Of a DNA stretch of 64,000 nt, positions 58,801-64,000 are shown in pieces. A program made the position numbers and the translations under genes. Below the pieces are notes generated by a model. The model was given only the letters and a program-made list of their open reading frames with translations. It searched no databases and had not been told where the DNA came from. Every line of letters begins with the position of its first letter. Position 1 is the stretch's first letter. Source of the DNA: Lineus longissimus (taxonomy: Eukaryota; Nemertea; Pilidiophora; Heteronemertea; Lineidae); assembly GCF_910592395.1 (NCBI RefSeq), contig NC_088308.1, positions 23,637,501 to 23,701,500 on the forward strand. Direction: 5' to 3'.

Positions 58801-60930
58801 GAAACACCATGCCTTTCTGACCCTTGCACCTTTTGAACGTATCTTGATGAAAGAAAGGCCTTACCAAGATTTTTACAGGGTGACCGAAAAAATTCAAATC
58901 ATGAAGATGTCCTGGTGAACATCCACCCGGCAGTTACCACTACTTCTTTCAACAAGGCTGAATATGTTCCAGTAAACATACTCAAAAATGACAGTAGAAA
59001 AATTAACCCTTTCACACTACATATGATCATCACGGGTGCCAGTTAACTATACTTATCGATACATCTAACCGTTCCAGGAATTGTAAATGTATACCCAAAA
59101 TATTGTTTTCCTGACTCCAGTATGAAAGGGTTAATCTGACTCTAGTATGAAAGGGTTAATATTTCTTTGCCTTTGCAGCCAAAATGGCAACAATCCCTTC
59201 TCATTAAGAATTCTTATTCTGTATTCTTATTTATAATTTCATTATATAAATAGCTTGTGAGTTTTCCACATTGTAATTATCCCACTTCTCTCATACATAA
59301 TATAGGGTGTCTCAAGGAAGCCAGGAGTAATTTTCATTCACTTTCCAAACCGTCAAAAACGTTATTCAGTCCAGGATGGAACATTTAAAGTCTCGCATCA
59401 CTAACATCTGTAAGAAATTTGCTAGCATTTGAATGCAATAATAACTTACCCCAACCAAGTGCAAAATTTACCAATTCAACACATAACTCCTAACTTACGG
59501 CGGACAGCAAATCTGTGAAATGTGTCCATGAAAATGTTGTCCAATTTCGACCCTGCCCGCCCTCCAACGATTATGCCTATACACACAACAGTCATATATC
59601 AGTATATCATAACGCTTCATCTGGATTGGAAATATATATAACTAATAAGTCAATAACCATTGAACACCCTTAAGTGAAGAATTGAATTTGGCTCCTTACA
59701 TGGAAATCTTGACTCTCATTGTGTTGTATCATCTCATAATTTTCCCTGTAGAGAAACCTTGGAGGGTCAAGATGTGCACGGACAGCATTGAGCAAGTATA
59801 ACTTCACTTTGCCACCAACAAAGTAGGATAAAGTGATGAAGGAAGTATAGTTTGTAAATCTCAGACAGTTTGTTAATGTGTCTAGTCTTTCAAAGGTCAG
59901 CAGATACGACATATGTTTATTTTTGACAAATACTGCAAACTTAGAAAATGTCCAAGCTCTAAGATCTGTTCAGCATGGAGATAATCTCAGGAGAAGTGCG
60001 AGTCTGCCAAAGTTTGAACAGTGAACAAGCCATTGAATTACTCTTTAGGACAACAAAACCACAACACCCAGCTTGTCACGTCGGCAGTTGATCATTATGC
60101 ACCCTGTATATACTCATAAAACCTTTACGGCAAATAACACACGGCAGCAATTTATCAAATACAGTCGGTCATTCCGTATCATTAAATGACTTACTCTTTA
60201 CCAATCTTTAAAACTGTCCAGCATTAGAAGTGGAACATTTCATTTGGCAATATGCTACTTGTTCTTGTTTTAAGTACTGTGTCTTGATTGCATCAATAGT
60301 TACAGAGCAATAACTGGTATATGTTCCTGGAAAACCTATTTTTGTTCCTGTATTTTCTACCCACATATTGGGCAAAAACTGATTGTCTCCTTCCAAATTC
60401 AGCTTTACCATTAAAAGTAGAACACCATGACCGAAATCTCAAGAAAATCTACTCAACCCAATGATATTCACAAATGCTGAAAACATCGCGCTTCAGAAAA
60501 TCCTCAGAATATTGCGATATCAACATCTACAATTTGTCCAAATTGTAAAAATTTGTACTGGAACTCCTATAGTCTTAATCGTCGACCTTGACATGGATTA
60601 TATTTGGGTTTCAGAAAATCCCGCTCAATACAGAATTCTTTCCATAGTCACTGAATATTTGCTCAACTTGCGTGCATTGTAGTGAAATCCGATGTTACAG
60701 GTCATTAACAATGTTCCTTAAAACGAACTCCCCATCCTGCACTTATTATTCCAAGTTGTTGCAATTTCTAGTCTTGGCTGTTTAGCCTTGAAACTGAGCA
60801 CCACCAAGATATGTCAACTTGGTTATTGAGAATCCATAAAAAACAACCAATTGACACACCGTAAACAATTGCATCACTGGCTTCAGACTCGGCAGCACCC
60901 CTTATTGTCCAGGTGCCACTTTACTAAGTT
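55861..60930. other. Region between satellite array 2 and UNC5 stop; possible long UNC5 3' UTR
   Basis: About 5 kb of AT-rich, mostly unique sequence. On the minus strand it lies directly downstream of the UNC5 stop codon and may carry a long 3' UTR. The minus-strand hexamer at TTTATT near 56659 is one candidate end. It contains a piggyBac-like MITE at 59007. The 121-codon ORF at 58432-58797 has no recognisable family and is probably UTR noise. Confidence 0.4.
59003..59159. mobile_element. piggyBac-type mini-MITE with TTAA ends
   Basis: TTAA|CCCTTTCACACT at 59003-59018 faces AGTATGAAAGGG|TTAA ending at 59134. The right end is duplicated in tandem (CTGACTCTAGTATGAAAGGG, TTAA to 59159). TTAA target sites with CCC-starting termini are the piggyBac hallmark. 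No transposase. Confidence 0.65.
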
Positions 60931-63900
60931 CTATAACCACGAGCCCATATCTTTTTCGATAATAGCAACACAGTCTACGCGTCCCATAATTCTCAGATAG
61001 TTCATTAGTTCCATTAACGCACAATCGTCACGATGTCTGGCTTCCCACAAATCGAGGATGCATTCGGTTGGACTGGATTTCGTGGCAAAGAAGTTGATGT
61101 ATCTATCTACGCCTAACTGGTGGGCTAACATTCTCCAATCAGTACCTCTCATATTCGGGGGATCCAAAAATGCACCCAGCTTGGCCTTGACGGAGCATGG
61201 AATCCTGGAATCGAAAAAAAAAGTATATATGAAAATTGTCAGACAATACTTTGAATTAGTGCCGTGATCAGCAGAAGTTGCAAGTTATACGCATTCAAAT
61301 TAGTAGTAACTTTACAGAAGTTTTATATCGGATTTGAAATCTGGATATTTTATTCCAATTTCTGCTGATCGTAGCCCTGATTCAAAGTTCTCATAGGAGT
61401 ATTAACTGAAGAAAAGAATATAAGATTGAAAATTGTGCAAGAGTCAATTTTGTCAGTAATTGTGATAAAATTTTTTTAGGGTGGGACATATCATACATGT
61501 GTAAAATTTAGTTTCTAAAAGGGTACCATGCATTCAGTATTGGTTTTATTTTAGTGGGTAACAACTCAAATCAATGATTGTTTTTCTGACCGAACATTTT
61601 GCACCAGTTGTGAATTGATGTAAATTCTATCTGTGTTTTGATGTGATTTTGATGTGATTTAGGTCATCATGATGTACTTTCTGAGCTATTTTCTCATTCA
61701 GAAACCTTTTTAAAAACTCTTTTCTGATACGACAACTGGCTTTGTTTGTCTAAACCTACCTGAACGCTGGCTTAGGTGAATCTAATGCCACCCTGGACCC
61801 CCCTGAGCTTTTGGTTAATGTTGTGACTGTGGATGACCTCTGATGATGGACTGGCTTGATCAATGTACTGTTGCTGATGAGATGGATCTGAAACACCGGG
61901 AAACTAGAGGTCAGGAGGCTGCGGGATGCTATGCCGGGTTGGGACAGGCTAAGCAATGTCTAATGAAGCATTTTTGGCAAAAAGTAACGTCAGTTATCAA
62001 CTGGTGGTTCTGTTACCCCAACTCTTGAAAGAAGGAACCAGGCATGTGAATAACGCACATATTTAAAAGGACGTTACTTTAGACCAGTATAGGTGCCGAT
62101 TATATGCCCTAGCTATCATTTTGTGATTAGTAGCTTTCATGCGGTGCAAGAGGTTTTTTTTAAAGTAGCTCAAGTCTAAAAACAGCATGCATGAACATTA
62201 GTATATTATTGCTGCACATATGTTTTATAAGAACACAATATAATAGAATTTGATGATGCCCTTCGTTAGAATTCCCCGAGTCCTCAAATGATGTCCTTCT
62301 CAAATTATGTTCTCTTTTTTCAAGAGAGAAATCTTCTCTTAGGTCTTTGGTGATGTCTAATGTTCTAAAGTCGTAAACACCAACACAGTTCCTCTCAAAA
62401 CCATGCATCCACTTTGCATAATATCCAAACCCTGGAACCCCGAGTACTAATCTTTTGTATCACACATTTCACTTTTTTCACAGAATATCAGAATACCTCA
62501 ATTTATAGTACCGGTAGTTGAAAATTTGATTTAAAATATTGTGCGTGATGATGATCTTACCTCTTTGAGATTGCAGTTGATATTTAGCACCTGGCGATTG
62601 GTGAGTATTCCCTTCTGATAAACCTGGATCAGGCAACCAAGTTTCTGTTGGTTTCGCTCCACGTGTTCCAGTGAGAATGAACAGTGCAAATTGTTCTGGT
62701 TTCCACTCCAGATATGCCGGAACGGGATTTCCTAAAATGAAAAGAAGGTTTCCAGTGAAAAAAAGTTTTTTTATGACTAAAGCTATTTGATCTGTGAATA
62801 AAGTGTGTCTTCTAACATCCTGGCTGGATTGTAATGATATTGTTAGTGATGCACTGCAGTTTCAAACCTTTCAAAAGTCAGCCAGCAATTTCAGATCACA
62901 TCAAGATGCACAGGATAGAAAACTAAGTTCAGTTTGAGCTGCTGCCATTGAACAAAGAATCAAAGATGACAAAGCCAAAATTTCTGCAACAAAACTCCCA
63001 AAGCCGCTAGGTGACGATATTGGGTCAAGCCCATGGCAATGCATACAGAGAAGAGACAGTGAAGACCAACTTAACCAAAGTTGTCCAAGGCATTTGTGAA
63101 TCGATACATTTGGAAGCAAGCCTTTTAGCAGTCCTTCTCGCCTAACAATTATCACAATTTTGTTGGTGAGAATGGGCAAGCACATAAAGCCTTCATAAGA
63201 TACAGCATCTTGGAAGTATGGGCTAGAACAGCCCTCTCCATAATGGGCATAAAGCATACACTAGCTGCTGTCCGCTATACCTTATAAGTACACTGATACT
63301 GTATGTTCTGAAATCATAGTATTTAAACAATCTCAAGTTTGAAGACAAATTGTTCAAATGAATATTGTCAGCACATTTCATGTCTACATTACTTATTTAT
63401 ATGCCAAATTAAGCATGTTTCCAATCCATCCTGCCATGCATGCTTTGGAACTGACAGCAGGTCTTCTTTGCAGCCTGCATTCTTAGGCATATGGGGTTCA
63501 AAATCAAATGTCCTGAAGACCGCTGACGTACCTGATAGTTGGCAGCAATTCTGCTCCTCCATCCAGGGAAGAGTTCCTCTATCGTAAGACAAAGATTGAA
63601 ACCACCATCTTGGAAATGAACCTGTTTCGGCTTCTCTAGTAGCTTCCCACCTAGTTTGTTTTCGACTACAACAACACTCTGAAACAGATAAAAGAATGTT
63701 CATCAATGAGAGAAGACTTCAAAAACAGACGAAATTTATCCACACATACTGGTCTCAATAAGTTACGTTTTAATGATTTAATGACCTTATAGCACATTGT
63801 TTCTTAGATTGTAAGGTGCCTTTGAGCAATTTGTTGATAAAGGCACCTAAAAATATGTTTAAATAATAATACTTTTAAAAAATAGCGTACATAATATCAC

Positions 63901-64000
63901 ACCATCAAAACTTCAACATTTTGTTTTATCATCTTTTGCAACAAAATCTTTTTCCTAATTACCTGCAGAGCATCTGGCGTGTCCTCAATCACATAAACCC
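60931..64000 (-). CDS. UNC5: UNC5-type netrin receptor, C-terminal part (partial at right edge)
   Basis: Minus-strand exons: 64000-63963 (cut by the window), 63678-63532, 62731-62561, 61887-61760, 61204-60931 (stop TAG), with consistent phases. The first bits (VYVIEDTPDALQ, then KPKQVHFQDGGFNLCLTIEE) lead into EIPFRHIWSGNQNNLHCSFS, the UPA domain. The last exon encodes the death domain (DPPNMRGTDWRMLAHQLGVD, then FFATKSSPTECILDLWEARH). UNC5 proteins are single-pass receptors that bind netrin through Ig/TSP1 ectodomains and signal repulsion or, unbound, cell death through ZU5-UPA-death domains. Ectodomain, membrane segment and ZU5 lie beyond the window. The protein ends in DMGSWL, slightly different from the vertebrate ending. 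Orthology to UNC5 as a family is secure; paralogue not assigned. Confidence 0.94.

Overview
This is eukaryotic nuclear DNA from an invertebrate bilaterian. The genes are split into short exons by GT-AG introns of roughly 0.2-1.4 kb, there is no operon structure, and the proteins include typical animal families: UNC5 netrin receptor, interferon regulatory factor, opsin-type GPCR, BRI3 and mLST8. The genome looks AT-rich, with many TACATGTA-type words, MITEs and a (TCG)n-bearing intronic repeat resembling those I associate with molluscs, brachiopods and cephalochordates. I cannot name the phylum from sequence alone.

Layout of genes (coding extents): 3' end of GRWD1 (+, 195-2050); CIAO3/NARFL (-, 5720-9588), head-to-head with MLST8 (+, 9820-14143); BRI3 (-, 17010-17814), head-to-head with RRN3 (+, 18872-24110); an opsin-family GPCR (-, 27994-31187); an IRF1/2-like transcription factor (-, 38242-43755); ARL16 (+, 50459-51961); and the 3' part of an UNC5 netrin receptor (-, 60931 to the right edge). 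I rebuilt exon structures by hand from splice sites, reading frame and family knowledge. All seven genes lying wholly inside the window keep an open frame through every junction.

The genes do not form one pathway. Several serve growth and ribosome supply: GRWD1 (ribosome assembly and histone chaperone), RRN3 (RNA polymerase I initiation), and mLST8 (TORC1/2 subunit, where TORC1 controls RRN3). CIAO3 inserts cytosolic Fe-S clusters. The right half holds signalling genes (opsin, IRF, ARL16, UNC5).

Between genes the DNA is repeat-rich. Two large arrays of one ~67-70-bp satellite (2.36-5.18 kb and 52.89-55.86 kb) both run direct, then inverted, then direct, and contain higher-order repeats of 136 bp and 350 bp. 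Other repeats are: two or three MITEs; a 1.2-kb intronic element with three ~300-bp sub-repeats carrying AGGTCA-N3-AGGTCA and CTCF-like motifs; a tRNA-derived SINE; a LINE 3' remnant with an (ATT)n tail; a pogo/Tigger-like terminus; and at least three short dispersed families shared between 29-35 kb and 47-50 kb.

I do not see a convincing new multi-gene system. The best leads are the opsin with an unusual counterion pattern, the mirrored satellite architecture, the motif-bearing intronic element, and two small uncharacterised ORFs at 32.1 and 36.3 kb.
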